A DNA stretch of 64,000 nt from Lacibacter cauensis (GCF_007830055.1 NZ_VLLE01000004.1:339248-403247); one strand, 5' to 3'. Positions 35,656 to 44,761 are shown, numbered from the stretch's first letter. Numbers and translations: made by a program. The notes: a model not told the origin generated them from the letters alone.

Positions 35656-36369
35656 TTAGCCGTTAACGATGGTACCTACATGATCGCCGGTAACAACACG
35701 TTTGAGGTTGCCGGGGCGGTTCATATCAAATACAATAATGGGGAGATTATTTTCCATGCAAAGTGTAAAGGCTGTCATGTCCATCACCCGCAAGTTTTTG
35801 CTGAGGCATTCCTGGAAAGTAATAGTATCGTATTTAGTTGCTGTAGGATCTTTTTCCGGATCGGCTGTATAAATGCCATCAACACGTGTGCCTTTTAAAA
35901 TAACATCGGCATTAATTTCAATAGCACGGAGTGAACCTGCTGTATCAGTCGTAAAATAAGGATTACCGGTACCTGCACCAAAGATCACCACACGGCCTTT
36001 TTCTAAATGGCGGATGGCTCTGCGACGGATATAAGGTTCAGCAATCTGCTCCATCTTAATGGCGCTTTGCAAACGGGTGTACACACCCGCTTTTTCAAGT
36101 CCGGCTTGTAAAGCCATGCCGTTGATGACCGTTGCCAGCATGCCCATGTAATCGCCATGTGCACGTTCAATACCCGTTTCTGCTTCGTTCATACCACGGT
36201 AAATATTACCGCCGCCGATAACAATGGCAACCTGTACACCCAGCTCAACAATGGATTTAATACTTTGAGCGTATTGCGTAATTACGGCAGAGTCCATACC
36301 GAAATTCTTATCGCCCATTAATGATTCACCTGAAAGTTTGAGGAGGATGCGTTTGTATTTTGGAAGCAT
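35656..36369 (-). CDS. pyrH: UMP kinase
   Basis: This 237-residue protein shows the amino-acid-kinase fold of bacterial UMP kinase: [96 protein letters not shown] and [19 protein letters not shown]. It phosphorylates UMP to UDP in pyrimidine nucleotide synthesis and is allosterically controlled in known members. Length is normal. Confidence 0.98.
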   Translation of the reverse strand: MLPKYKRILLKLSGESLMGDKNFGMDSAVITQYAQSIKSIVELGVQVAIVIGGGNIYRGMNEAETGIERAHGDYMGMLATVINGMALQAGLEKAGVYTRLQSAIKMEQIAEPYIRRRAIRHLEKGRVVIFGAGTGNPYFTTDTAGSLRAIEINADVILKGTRVDGIYTADPEKDPTATKYDTITFQECLSKNLRVMDMTAFTLCMENNLPIIVFDMNRPGNLKRVVTGDHVGTIVNG

Positions 36370-36492
36370 GCTGCGAAGATAAACGATTTGGTTTTACAGG
36401 AAAAAAGGAATGCTGTTTTGATTACTGGCGGCTGGAACCTAATGAAACTTTGGTTGCGTCGCACACATATACGACAATGCAACTTGCGGCAC

Positions 36493-36894
36493 TTACCATT
36501 CTTTGTAATAACGATCGGTCCATTTTAAAGAATCCGGATATGGGTAGCCTAGCTTCTTGAAATCATTTTCGCTAATCATCAATCTGTTCTCCTCAGGCCT
36601 ATCCTCACTGTAAATAATTGAAACTTCCCGGTAAAGAAGCTCTCTGCAAACTTGACTCTTCAATTCGTAATAGCTCTGCTTTCCTGTAATTTTTTTCCCT
36701 TCAACTGTAAATGTATAATCCAAAATAACACCGGAACCTTTCGATCTAGTGTTGCAATCTGTAATTTTTGCTTTGCCGATAACGCCTTCTCTTTTCAATT
36801 TTTTAATTTGTATTTCATCACATGAAGTAAAACAAACTATACAAAGAAAGAGTCCAATAAAAATCTTATCGTATGCAGGTTCACTGTATATCAT
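36493..36894 (-). CDS. Small lipoprotein of unknown function
   Basis: This 133-residue protein has a leader ending in CFTSC (lipobox, Cys about 25) and a mature part with a beta-rich pattern (GVIGKAKITDCNTRSKGSGVILDYTFTVEGKKITGKQSYYE). I do not recognise a named family. Its DNA looks more AT-rich than the neighbours and it sits alone between pyrH and the acyl-CoA synthetase gene, which may hint at recent gain. Frame, lipobox and RBS-distance make a real gene likely. Confidence 0.6.
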   Translation of the reverse strand: MIYSEPAYDKIFIGLFLCIVCFTSCDEIQIKKLKREGVIGKAKITDCNTRSKGSGVILDYTFTVEGKKITGKQSYYELKSQVCRELLYREVSIIYSEDRPEENRLMISENDFKKLGYPYPDSLKWTDRYYKEW

Positions 36895-36915
36895 TAGTCA
36901 TTTCAGATCCTGAGC

Positions 36916-38706
36916 TTACAAATAAATCCTCTCAATTGCATCCCGATACTTCTCCATAATCACTTTTCGCTTCAGCTTTAAGGTTGGCGTCAGTTCACCA
37001 CCATCCACTGTCCATTCGTTGGCGCAGAGTTCAAACTTTTTAATTTGCTCTACATGATTGAACTGCTGGTTGTATTCTTCCACAATATGCTTGTACATTT
37101 CCAGCACTTTCGGGTTGCGTACCAGGTCGTGCACCGTGCCAAAGCTGATATTGTTTTGTGCTGCCCACACTTTTAAATTATCGAACGAAGGAACAATGAG
37201 TGCACCTGCAAACTTGCGTTCAGGACCCACTACAATCATCTGCTCAATAAACTTGCTCTCCTTCATTTTGTTTTCAATGGGCTGTGGTGCTACATATTTG
37301 CCACCGCTTGTTTTGAAAATTTCTTTCTTCCGGTCGGTGATCTTTAAAAAACGACCTTGCTCCAGCACGCCAATATCACCCGTATGGAAATAGCCGTCTT
37401 TGTCAATTACCTCGGCTGTAAGATCAGGACGTTTGTAGTAACCCATCATCACATTATCACCTTTGCAGCAGATCTCTCCATCTTCAGCAATCAGCACATC
37501 TACGCCTTCAATGGTTGGACCAACTGTTCCAAACTTGCGGTTCTTTTCGGTAAAACGGTTCACTGCAATTACCGGCGATGTTTCGGTTAAACCATAGCCT
37601 TCCATAATCACAACTTTGCCAGCAGTAAACACACGCAGCAAACGCACCTGGCAGGCAGCAGCGCCGGTAACAATGGCCTTCACTTTACCACCCAACCCTT
37701 CACGCCATTTTTTAAAGATGAGTTTGTTGGCAATAGCAAGTTGCAGGTTATAGAGAAATCCTTGGTTTTTGTTGATTTCAAAACGGCTGCCCACATCCAC
37801 CGCCCAGAAGAAGAGTTTTTTCTTCAGTCCTGTTAACTCCTGCCCTTTGCCCATAATGCGTTCGTACACTTTTTCGAGTAAGCGTGGTACTGTAGTGAAA
37901 ACAGATGGCTGTACTTCTTTCAGATTATCGCCAATGGTATCTAAATTTTGTGCATACCAGATAGATACCCCGTTGAACAGGTACACATAGGTTACCATGC
38001 GTTCGAAAATATGATTGAGCGGAAGAAAGCTCAATGCTTTATCGCCGGGTACACAAAACTCTGCAAACACCGGCGTGCTCGACAATACATTGCTGAGAAT
38101 GTTTTTATGACTGAGCATAACCCCTTTCGGTGTACCGGTGGTACCCGAAGTGTAAATAATCGTTACCATGTCTTCGTAACGGATACTTTGTGCCGACACA
38201 GCAAGTGTTTTAAAATCGTTCTCGGTTGCCTTGCTTAAAATATCTTTCCAGTGCAACGATGGTTGCAGGTAATCGAATGTAAACACCGCATGTACACTTT
38301 GCACTTTACTGCGTACCGATTGCACTTTATCGTAAAGCTCCTGGTCGCTTACAAACACCAGCTTTACTGCTGCATCGTTTAACACAAACTCCAGTTCATT
38401 TACAGCTAATGTTGGATAAATGGGCACCAGCACAGCGCCTGTTTTTTGCACTGCAAGATCAAGCATCATCCACTCGGGTCTGTTGTTACTAATGATGGCA
38501 ATTTTATCACGCTTCTCTACGCTCATATCGTTACCACCTATACCCAAATGAATTAAACCGGCAGCAAGCCGGTCTACGGTTTCTTTTACTTCTGCAGTGG
38601 AATATTTTTTCCAGATGCCGCCCTCTTCTTTGGCGGCAAACATGGCTTCCTGTTGAAATTTTGCCAGCTGTATATCAATACAGTCGAATAGTCTTGTAGG
38701 ATTCAT
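36916..38706 (-). CDS. Long-chain acyl-CoA synthetase (AMP-forming)
   Basis: This 596-residue protein carries the adenylate-forming enzyme motifs: the phosphate loop IIYTSGTTGTPKGVMLSH (about 181-198), the FLPLNHIFER segment, GYGLTETSPVIA (about 370-381), GDIGVLEQGRFLKITDRKKEIFKTSGGKYVAP and a C-terminal lysine region (LTPTLKLKRKVI). It matches the FAA1/FadD15-type long-chain ligases. It activates fatty acids to acyl-CoA for lipid synthesis or degradation, at the membrane or in the cytoplasm. Chain length is not deducible. Confidence 0.93.
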   Translation of the reverse strand: MNPTRLFDCIDIQLAKFQQEAMFAAKEEGGIWKKYSTAEVKETVDRLAAGLIHLGIGGNDMSVEKRDKIAIISNNRPEWMMLDLAVQKTGAVLVPIYPTLAVNELEFVLNDAAVKLVFVSDQELYDKVQSVRSKVQSVHAVFTFDYLQPSLHWKDILSKATENDFKTLAVSAQSIRYEDMVTIIYTSGTTGTPKGVMLSHKNILSNVLSSTPVFAEFCVPGDKALSFLPLNHIFERMVTYVYLFNGVSIWYAQNLDTIGDNLKEVQPSVFTTVPRLLEKVYERIMGKGQELTGLKKKLFFWAVDVGSRFEINKNQGFLYNLQLAIANKLIFKKWREGLGGKVKAIVTGAAACQVRLLRVFTAGKVVIMEGYGLTETSPVIAVNRFTEKNRKFGTVGPTIEGVDVLIAEDGEICCKGDNVMMGYYKRPDLTAEVIDKDGYFHTGDIGVLEQGRFLKITDRKKEIFKTSGGKYVAPQPIENKMKESKFIEQMIVVGPERKFAGALIVPSFDNLKVWAAQNNISFGTVHDLVRNPKVLEMYKHIVEEYNQQFNHVEQIKKFELCANEWTVDGGELTPTLKLKRKVIMEKYRDAIERIYL

Positions 38707-38823
38707 ATAGCATGCAATTACGTGTACGAAAAAGAGAAACAGACAGCTGCCTGTTTGGTTCAGGTAAGTTAAGCAGAAATGTGCAATGAGCGCATAAAAG
38801 CAAGCCTATGATTGCCTTCGTTT

Positions 38824-38853
38824 CCTGCTTTTAACGTTCGCTTTAAAAGCAGG
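38824..38853. repeat. 11-bp inverted repeat upstream of the acyl-CoA synthetase gene
   Basis: CCTGCTTTTAA and TTAAAAGCAGG are perfectly complementary around CGTTCGCT. No T-run follows on either strand, so this is more likely an operator or RNA hairpin in the leader region than a terminator. Confidence 0.5.
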
Positions 38854-38878
38854 TTAACAATCCTTACAACATCTGCTA

Positions 38879-38901
38879 AAAAAACCTCCGTTCTGCGGAG
38901 G
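38879..38901 (-). terminator. Intrinsic terminator
   Basis: On the minus strand CCTCCG pairs with CGGAGG (6 bp, 5-nt loop) and a run of seven T residues follows. It ends the TPR gene at 38913. Confidence 0.8.
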
Positions 38902-38912
38902 CTTTTCATGGC

Positions 38913-39929
38913 TTAATTCGCTTGTTTATAATACTGCCCTGCGGGCACTTTAAACAGTTTCGATTTTTGAAACTTTGTAAACTCGTTGTACTGTTCGGTA
39001 TTCAGTTTTGTCCAGCTTTCATATTTGGCTAAATCGCCTGCTGCTTCAAATATCCACTGGTTGTACGCTTCAAACATACCTTCCTGCAACAGTTGTTTCT
39101 GATGATCGAACAAGCGATGCGGAAATTTTGCAGCATATTGTTTATTCCAATCGAGCAGGAAACGTGTACGCAACATGGTTAATGCTTCGGTAGTAATACC
39201 GCTGTTGGTTACGGCACTGTTCTGTTTCATAACTGCAATGAAAGCTTCCGAAAACTCATTCTTTGTTTTAGAAGGCTGTGTTTTCTCATCGATCGTGAAG
39301 AATTTTTTATAGCCGTCGAGCAACAGCTTTTTCATTTCGGCTGTGCGGCTGGTATAACTTTCCATGTTAATGAACACCTCGCCGTAAACCAACGCCCACA
39401 CTTTATCAGTAGTAAAAAAATAATAACGTGCAGCAAAATAATAGTTACCGGCATAGGCAGGATCGTTTTTAATACCCAGCTCCCATTGTTCAATACTGCC
39501 GTAGTTATCGTTGAGCATCCACAACAACTCACCATACTCTGCATACAACGGACCGCTTGTTGGATATTTCTTCAATGCTTTTTTATACATCTTCTCTGCA
39601 TCCTTGCGCTCGGCCAATGCTTTGTAAATATTACCGGCAATCTGGTACACCTGCACATCTGCATCTTCACGTTCAATCAAAGGCTTCACGGTTTCACGGG
39701 CCTTTGCAAAATCACGTTGGTAGTAATAAGTAAGTGCCAGATCTTTTTGAATAGAAATGCTGTTGGGTTCTTTCTGCAACGCTTTGGTTAATACCAATAC
39801 CGCATTGGCCCAATCGCCGCCACGCATAAACTGTTTGCCGGTTTCGTGCAGTTGTGCAGCATCAGGCTCCTGCGCAAATACAGCCAAACTCATCAAGGTT
39901 AAAAGAATTACACTAAGTATTTTTTTCAT
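38913..39929 (-). CDS. Secreted TPR protein
   Basis: ATG 39929 gives 338 residues with a signal peptide (MKKILSVILLTLMSLAVFAQ). TPR-type repeats occupy about 25-200 (GKQFMRGGDWANAVLVLTKALQKEPNS, AEKMYKKALKKYPTSGPLYAEYGELLWML). The C-terminal 130 residues are helical without a known motif. It is presumably periplasmic, with a role in binding partners. It follows the DUF1015 gene, separated by a hairpin. Confidence 0.8.
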   Translation of the reverse strand: MKKILSVILLTLMSLAVFAQEPDAAQLHETGKQFMRGGDWANAVLVLTKALQKEPNSISIQKDLALTYYYQRDFAKARETVKPLIEREDADVQVYQIAGNIYKALAERKDAEKMYKKALKKYPTSGPLYAEYGELLWMLNDNYGSIEQWELGIKNDPAYAGNYYFAARYYFFTTDKVWALVYGEVFINMESYTSRTAEMKKLLLDGYKKFFTIDEKTQPSKTKNEFSEAFIAVMKQNSAVTNSGITTEALTMLRTRFLLDWNKQYAAKFPHRLFDHQKQLLQEGMFEAYNQWIFEAAGDLAKYESWTKLNTEQYNEFTKFQKSKLFKVPAGQYYKQAN

Positions 39930-39947
39930 AACTGCGCCAAAATTAAA

Positions 39948-39976
39948 CGAAAAGAGGCGATTGTAAAACCGCCTCT
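39948..39976 (-). terminator. Probable terminator after DUF1015 gene
   Basis: On the minus strand AGAGGCG pairs with CGCCTCT (7 bp, 10-nt loop) and is followed by TTTTCGTTT. The T-run is short, so readthrough into the TPR gene is possible. Confidence 0.55.
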
Positions 39977-40027
39977 GCAATATTGCAATTTTATTAAGAA
40001 AGCTAAAAACCTTGCCAGACTTTATAA

Positions 40028-41269
40028 TCAGGCTTCGTTGTAGATGAGATGTGTAAGCAATCCATCACGCAGCTTCGGTTCAAACCAGGTGCTTTTGGGT
40101 GGCATTACATTACCGCTATCGGCAATATCGAACAGCTGATCCATTGTAACAGGGTATAAACTGAAAGCAATTTGCATTTCACCACTGTCAACACGTTTTT
40201 GCAATTCGCCCAATCCACGGATACCGCCCACAAAATCGATACGTTTATCGGTACGCTGATCTTTAATGCCAAGATGTTTGTCGAGCAGGTTATCGGAAAG
40301 AATGGTTACATCCAAAATACCGATGGGATCTGTTTTGTAGGTTCCTGCTTTTGCAGTCAGCTCGTACCAGTTGCCTTCGGCATACAAACCAAACACATGC
40401 AGTTGTGCAGGCTTCACGGCTTCTTTGCCCACCAGCTTAACCTCGAAATCTTCTTTGATTTTTTCCAGCAGTTCAGCAACGGTTAATCCGTTGAGGTCTT
40501 TTACCACACGGTTATAATCGAGGATCTGCAGTTCACTTGCAGGAAACAAGGTCGTTAAGAAATAATCGCTTTCTGCTGTTGCTGCTTTGCCCAAGGCTGC
40601 ACGCACTTTTGCTGCGGATGCTGCACGATGATGACCGTCGGCAATATAAGTTTGTGGCACCTGCGCAGCAAAGATGTTACTGATGGTTGCAATAACGGCA
40701 TCGTCATTCACCACCCAGATGGTATGTTGAATGGCATCATCGGCAGTAAAATCGTAAATAGGACTTTTATCTGCCTTCCATTTTTCAATCAGTTCGTTCA
40801 TAGCAGCCACATCACGGTAAGCCAAAAACACATTACCGGTTTGTGCACCGCTGATCTTGATATGATTGATCCGGTCGTTTTCCTTTTCGGGACGGGTAAA
40901 CTCATGTTTCTTGATCACATCCTTTTCATAATCTTCTACCGAACTGCCACACACCAAACCTGTCTGGCTGCGACCATTCATAATAAGGCGGTAGATATAA
41001 TAGCAAGGCTTGCTTTCACGAAACAAGACATCACGCTGGATAAATGCAGCGAGATTATCTTTTGCTTTGAGGTATACTTCCGGCGCATAATGATCTGTTT
41101 CTTCGGGAAGATCGATCTCCGGTTTGGTAATATGCAGGAATGAATAAGGATTGCCTTGTGCTTCTTCCTTCGCCTCTTTGCTGTTTAACACGTCGTACGG
41201 ACGTGCCGCCACTTGTTTGGCAAACTGTGCCTGCGGACGCAGGGCTTTAAACGGAACGATAATAGCCAT
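40028..41269 (-). CDS. DUF1015 family protein (putative SpoIIIAC-unrelated, HTH-free)
   Basis: This 413-residue protein matches DUF1015 throughout: IVPFKALRPQ at the start, PYDVLNSKEAKEEAQGNPYSFLHITKPEIDLPE, TGLVCGSSVEDYEKDVIKKHEFTRPEKENDRI, then YIADGHHRAASA (about 210-221) and DFVGGIRGL near the end. The His-His-Arg motif suggests a catalytic or nucleotide/serine-phosphorylating role. Some distant DUF1015-containing proteins have been linked to serine metabolism, and this gene lies just downstream of serC on the same strand. The link to serine is an inference from context and memory. There is no helix-turn-helix or membrane segment. Confidence 0.85.
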   Translation of the reverse strand: MAIIVPFKALRPQAQFAKQVAARPYDVLNSKEAKEEAQGNPYSFLHITKPEIDLPEETDHYAPEVYLKAKDNLAAFIQRDVLFRESKPCYYIYRLIMNGRSQTGLVCGSSVEDYEKDVIKKHEFTRPEKENDRINHIKISGAQTGNVFLAYRDVAAMNELIEKWKADKSPIYDFTADDAIQHTIWVVNDDAVIATISNIFAAQVPQTYIADGHHRAASAAKVRAALGKAATAESDYFLTTLFPASELQILDYNRVVKDLNGLTVAELLEKIKEDFEVKLVGKEAVKPAQLHVFGLYAEGNWYELTAKAGTYKTDPIGILDVTILSDNLLDKHLGIKDQRTDKRIDFVGGIRGLGELQKRVDSGEMQIAFSLYPVTMDQLFDIADSGNVMPPKSTWFEPKLRDGLLTHLIYNEA

Positions 41270-41355
41270 ATATGTGTTTGTACTTACTAACCGGCTGCAA
41301 AGAAAAGGAATTTTCCCCTGCTTGTCCGATAAATCAAATTGACGTTATAGTGAAC

Positions 41356-41384
41356 GGTTGCCAACCTTTAAAAGGTTGGCAACC
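41356..41384. repeat. 14-bp perfect inverted repeat between serC and DUF1015
   Basis: GGTTGCCAACCTTT and AAAGGTTGGCAACC are complementary around a single A. The hairpin lies in the 123-bp gap of a probable serC-DUF1015 transcript, 8 bp after the serC stop. There is no T-run; it may stabilise or attenuate the mRNA, or be an interspersed repeat. Confidence 0.65.
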
Positions 41385-41392
41385 CTCAAATC

Positions 41393-42463
41393 TTATCCAT
41401 TCTTCTCCGCAAACTCTTGCAGCAACTGCAGCATTGCTTCCACACTCTCCATCTTCAGTGCATTGTATAAACTCAAGCGGAAACCACCCACGCTGCGGTG
41501 ACCCTTCACGCCATACATACCCTGCTCTTTACACAGTTGCAGAAATGCTGCTTCTTTTGCCGGATCGTCCATGGTAAACACTACGTTCATTTTGCTGCGG
41601 TCTTCTTTGGCAACCGGCAGATTGATGAATGGAATAGCTTCTAATGCTGAATAAATCAATTCGGCTTTTTGGTTATTGATCGCCTCAATAGCAACCACAC
41701 CACCCTGTTCTTTTAACCAACGCAGTGTAAGCATGGCCACATATACTGCAAACACAGGAGGTGTGTTGAGCATGCTGCCTTCTTTAATGTGATTGCGGTA
41801 ATCGAGAATACCGGGTATGGTACGGTTTACTTTGCCGAGAATATTTTTGTTTACCACTACCAGGTTTACACCGGCAGCACCCATGTTCTTTTGTGCACCT
41901 GCATAAATAAGATCGAACTTGTTGAAGTCGAGCACACGGCTGAGAATATCACTACTCATATCAGCTACAATGGGCACGCCACAATCGTAAGGCAGTTGGT
42001 GCCACTGTGTACCGGCGATTGTTTCGTTGGTAGTAATATGCAGATAAGCCGCTGTTGCCGGAACCGACAGTTCATGCGGCATGCTTGTGTAATTGGTATG
42101 CTTTGATGAACCAACAATTTCAACATGGCCGAACAGTTTGGCTTCTTTAATGGCCTTACCGGCCCAGGTACCTGTTTCGGTATACGCTGCCACTTCATTT
42201 TCGTTGAGCAGGTTCATGGGCACCTGCATAAACTGTGTAGTGGCACCACCATGCAGGAACAACACTTCATGATCATCATCCAGCATCATCAATTCTTTTA
42301 CCAACGAACGGGCTTCGTTCATCACGTCTTCAAACAACGGCGTGCGGTGACCGATTTCTAAAATAGATAAGCCGCTGTTGTTAAAATTGAGTACTGCCTG
42401 GCTGGCCTGTTCAAATACTTCTTTTGGTAAAACCGAAGGTCCTGCGTTGAAATTATGGATCAT
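41393..42463 (-). CDS. serC: Phosphoserine aminotransferase
   Basis: This 356-residue protein is a class V PLP aminotransferase: FNAGPSVLPKEVFEQ at the start, GGATTQFMQVPMNLL, ETGTWAGKAIKEAK, the PLP lysine in AGAQKNMGAAG, and GHRSVGGFRLSLYNA near the C-terminus. It transaminates 3-phosphohydroxypyruvate to phosphoserine (and may serve pyridoxine synthesis). DUF1015 follows on the same strand; serA and serB are not in the window. Confidence 0.97.
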   Translation of the reverse strand: MIHNFNAGPSVLPKEVFEQASQAVLNFNNSGLSILEIGHRTPLFEDVMNEARSLVKELMMLDDDHEVLFLHGGATTQFMQVPMNLLNENEVAAYTETGTWAGKAIKEAKLFGHVEIVGSSKHTNYTSMPHELSVPATAAYLHITTNETIAGTQWHQLPYDCGVPIVADMSSDILSRVLDFNKFDLIYAGAQKNMGAAGVNLVVVNKNILGKVNRTIPGILDYRNHIKEGSMLNTPPVFAVYVAMLTLRWLKEQGGVVAIEAINNQKAELIYSALEAIPFINLPVAKEDRSKMNVVFTMDDPAKEAAFLQLCKEQGMYGVKGHRSVGGFRLSLYNALKMESVEAMLQLLQEFAEKNG

Positions 42464-42503
42464 GCGGCGAAATTAATTCATTTGAAAGGAACAGCTGTTA
42501 GGC

Positions 42504-42538
42504 GCTTCCCCTTCTGACCGCAGGTCGGCCGGGGAAGC
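42504..42538. repeat. Nested hairpin between divergent serC and RpoA-CTD-like genes
   Basis: GCTTCCCC pairs with GGGGAAGC, with an inner GACC-GCA-GGTC hairpin. It is followed on the plus strand by TCATTTTTTC. It sits in the shared upstream region of two divergent genes, so it could be a regulatory hairpin in one leader. Confidence 0.5.
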
Positions 42539-42585
42539 AGTCATTTTTTCAACAACCGCACTATCTTTAACAAACAAACCTTACC

Positions 42586-42876
42586 ATGCCCGCAACAAAA
42601 ACAACAGCACGCACCTGCAAAAAAGGCCACCGCTATTACAAAAGCAGCACCTGCCCCGTTTGTCCTGTTTGTGCAGCAGAAGAACAACCGGAAGAAGAAA
42701 TACTGGCTGTACTTTCGGCACCTGCAAGAAGAGCATTGCAAAATGCGGGTATTACAACAGTACAACAACTCGCTAGCTGGAGTAAAAAAGATTTACTGCA
42801 GTTGCATGGTTTGGGTCCGTCGAGTATTCCGAAACTGGAAGCTGTTTTAAAAAAGCAGAACTTAAAACTCAAATAA
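42586..42876 (+). CDS. Zinc-ribbon plus RNA-polymerase-alpha-CTD-like helix-hairpin-helix protein
   Basis: This 96-residue protein starts with a basic stretch and a Cys pattern C12, C33-P-V-C36, C39 that could bind zinc, with an N-terminal CKKGHRYYKSS. The C-terminal 60 residues (LSAPARRALQNAGITTVQQLASWSKKDLLQLHGLGPSSIPKLEAVL) match the helix-hairpin-helix of the RNA polymerase alpha C-terminal domain, a DNA-binding fold. Similar short proteins occur in Bacteroidota without known function. It may bind DNA or RNA nonspecifically. Confidence 0.75.
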   Translation: MPATKTTARTCKKGHRYYKSSTCPVCPVCAAEEQPEEEILAVLSAPARRALQNAGITTVQQLASWSKKDLLQLHGLGPSSIPKLEAVLKKQNLKLK

Positions 42877-42957
42877 GCCTCAGCCACATATACTTTCTGC
42901 AAAGATTTCCCGTTTTACTCAGCGGATGATCTTTGTACAAAATCCAATTACTGTAGT

Positions 42958-43812
42958 ATGAAAAAACTGCTCCTGCTCCTTTGCCTCGCACCTGTCTTTG
43001 CATCAGCTCAAAATTTTCATTTATCGTTTCGTGGTGGACTGGCCAATTACCAAGGCGATCTGCAACGGAAAAGTTTCACCTTTAAGCAATCGAAATTTGC
43101 AGGCAGCATTGGTGCACGCTACGATTTAACCGAGCACCTGCTGGCCCGTACACATATCAGTTTGGGTATGCTGCGTGCTGATGATGCAAAAAGTAAAAAT
43201 GCTGGGCAACAAAGCCGCAATCTGAATTTTCAAACCAATTTGTTTGAATGGGAACTGGGTGCACAATACAATATTTTCAATTTGAATTATAAATGGTGGA
43301 CGCCGTATGTATTTGCAGGTGGCGCACTGTACCGCATCAAACCATTTACAGCAGATGATAATGGTGCCAAAGTTTTTCTGCAACCGTTGAGTACCGAAGG
43401 ACAAGGATTTCTTCCCGGTAAAAAAGCATACAAGTCAACACAGTTTGCGATACCGTTTGGTATTGGTGCCGAATATTTACTCACCGAAGATTTGCGTATT
43501 GGTTTGGAGTTGGGCTATCGCAAAACATTTACCGATTATATTGATGATGTAAGTACCCGTTATGTTGATCAGGCAACATTACTTGCAGCACGTGGACAAA
43601 CTGCTGTTGATCTGGCATACCGTGGTAACGGCACCTATCCTGTTGGCAGCACATTACGTGGCAGTGAAAAAAATAAAGATGCCTACTACTTTGTACAACT
43701 CACCTTGGTATGGCGACCGTTTGTTGATTGGTACCAACGCACATCGGGTATCGCATCGTTCAAGAAAAATAAAAAAGTAGGTTGCCCGGGAACAAGAGAG
43801 AAAGGCTATTAA
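42958..43812 (+). CDS. DUF6089 family outer-membrane beta-barrel protein
   Basis: This 284-residue protein has a signal peptide (to FASAQ) and the DUF6089 pattern: SFRGGLANYQGDLQ, EWELGAQYNIFNLN, KWWTPYVFAGGALYRI, FAIPFGIGAEYLL, RIGLELGYRKTFTDYIDDVST, and YYFVQLTLVWRPF. These are OmpA-like eight-stranded barrels without a known ligand. It converges with the end of the carotenoid operon. Confidence 0.85.
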   Translation: MKKLLLLLCLAPVFASAQNFHLSFRGGLANYQGDLQRKSFTFKQSKFAGSIGARYDLTEHLLARTHISLGMLRADDAKSKNAGQQSRNLNFQTNLFEWELGAQYNIFNLNYKWWTPYVFAGGALYRIKPFTADDNGAKVFLQPLSTEGQGFLPGKKAYKSTQFAIPFGIGAEYLLTEDLRIGLELGYRKTFTDYIDDVSTRYVDQATLLAARGQTAVDLAYRGNGTYPVGSTLRGSEKNKDAYYFVQLTLVWRPFVDWYQRTSGIASFKKNKKVGCPGTREKGY

Positions 43813-43871
43813 GCATCGCTATGTTCCGATAAGTTGATTGCAAATAACAAGGTTGATCTGCTTCGTGATGC

Positions 43872-44600
43872 TTAGTGACTTTGTGGTTCAACATCTTTAC
43901 TCCGCAGCCGTTCAAAAAACGCCACGTTCATCAAAATCAACAGCATGCCATAGAAGATATCTTCTACCGGAATATTATTCATGGGCCAGGGAAGAAAAGA
44001 AAAAATGCGGATACCAAGATTTTCCGCATCGTTGTACAACACCACGGGAATGCCCGTCAGCAATCCATTCACAAGCAGAAAAGGAATCACCACAATCAAA
44101 TAACTCAGCAGAAAAGCAGAGGCATTGAAGCCTTTAAACCATTTTGGAAAAACAAACAATGCCCCAATAAACAACGCATTGAACAACGACGTATAATACG
44201 TGTACGCTTTACCGTAAGTGAAGACAGCAGCAACCAGAAACAAAACACCCATCAGCAGCAATACAGGCTTGCCCCAGCTTTTTTGTTTTATCGAAGGGAA
44301 ATAACAAACAATACATTCGTAAATAAATACACAGCAATACGGCACAATAAAAAAGAACAGCAACTCTTCCAACGGAAGTGTAGAAAGCTTCATACCGGTA
44401 ATATGTGCATCGCTGAAACTCCATACACCTGCTTTTGTTTTCAATTCATCCCACACAATAAAAAACAAAGCCGGCAGCAGCAATGCCGGAAAAAGGTATT
44501 TCCATTTTTTATAGTACGCTACTTTTTTATCAAAGCTCAACAGCAAAGGCCCCGCAATGGAGCCAAGCAAAATGAGTAAATAAGTATAGTGTGAATGCAA
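43872..44600 (-). CDS. Lycopene cyclase of the CrtYcd type
   Basis: This 242-residue membrane protein has about seven hydrophobic helices and the twin motif of heterodimer-type lycopene cyclases: VWDELKTKAGVWSFSDAHITGMKLSTLPLEELLFFFIVPY (about 51-90) and the second-repeat counterpart TGIPVVLYNDAENLGIRIFSFLPWPMNNIPVEDIFYGMLL. The acidic PLEE and PVED motifs are the signature. It forms beta-ionone rings on lycopene; with CruF and CrtD genes nearby one end is probably cyclised. The start is TTG at 44600; no ATG exists before the upstream stop. It is separated from crtZ by 161 bp with an inverted repeat. Confidence 0.88.
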   Translation of the reverse strand: MHSHYTYLLILLGSIAGPLLLSFDKKVAYYKKWKYLFPALLLPALFFIVWDELKTKAGVWSFSDAHITGMKLSTLPLEELLFFFIVPYCCVFIYECIVCYFPSIKQKSWGKPVLLLMGVLFLVAAVFTYGKAYTYYTSLFNALFIGALFVFPKWFKGFNASAFLLSYLIVVIPFLLVNGLLTGIPVVLYNDAENLGIRIFSFLPWPMNNIPVEDIFYGMLLILMNVAFFERLRSKDVEPQSH

Positions 44601-44632
44601 TGAAATGTGTTTGATGTTGTCAATAGAGTATC

Positions 44633-44711
44633 AGACCTGACAGGTTAAGCACAATGAAACATTCGTTCCTGTATTCCGCAGTTAACATGAGCTCATTAAC
44701 CTGTCAGGTCT
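44633..44711. repeat. 16-bp inverted repeat of the ACCTGACAGGT type
   Basis: AGACCTGACAGGTTAA (44633-44648) and its exact complement TTAACCTGTCAGGTCT (44696-44711) flank 47 bp. Each arm is itself a short palindrome (ACCTG-A-CAGGT). The spacer contains ATGAGCTCAT. The element lies between crtZ and the lycopene cyclase gene, within the presumed operon. Confidence 0.75.
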
Positions 44712-44761
44712 ATTACAACAAGCTGTGATGAGCAGTCGCCCTTCGGGTGAACAGTCATCCA

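Noticed and set aside
43875-44579. Long plus-strand frame (234 codons) antisense to the lycopene cyclase gene
   Set aside because: His/Gln/Lys-rich shadow of a conserved membrane protein gene on the other strand; no family resemblance.
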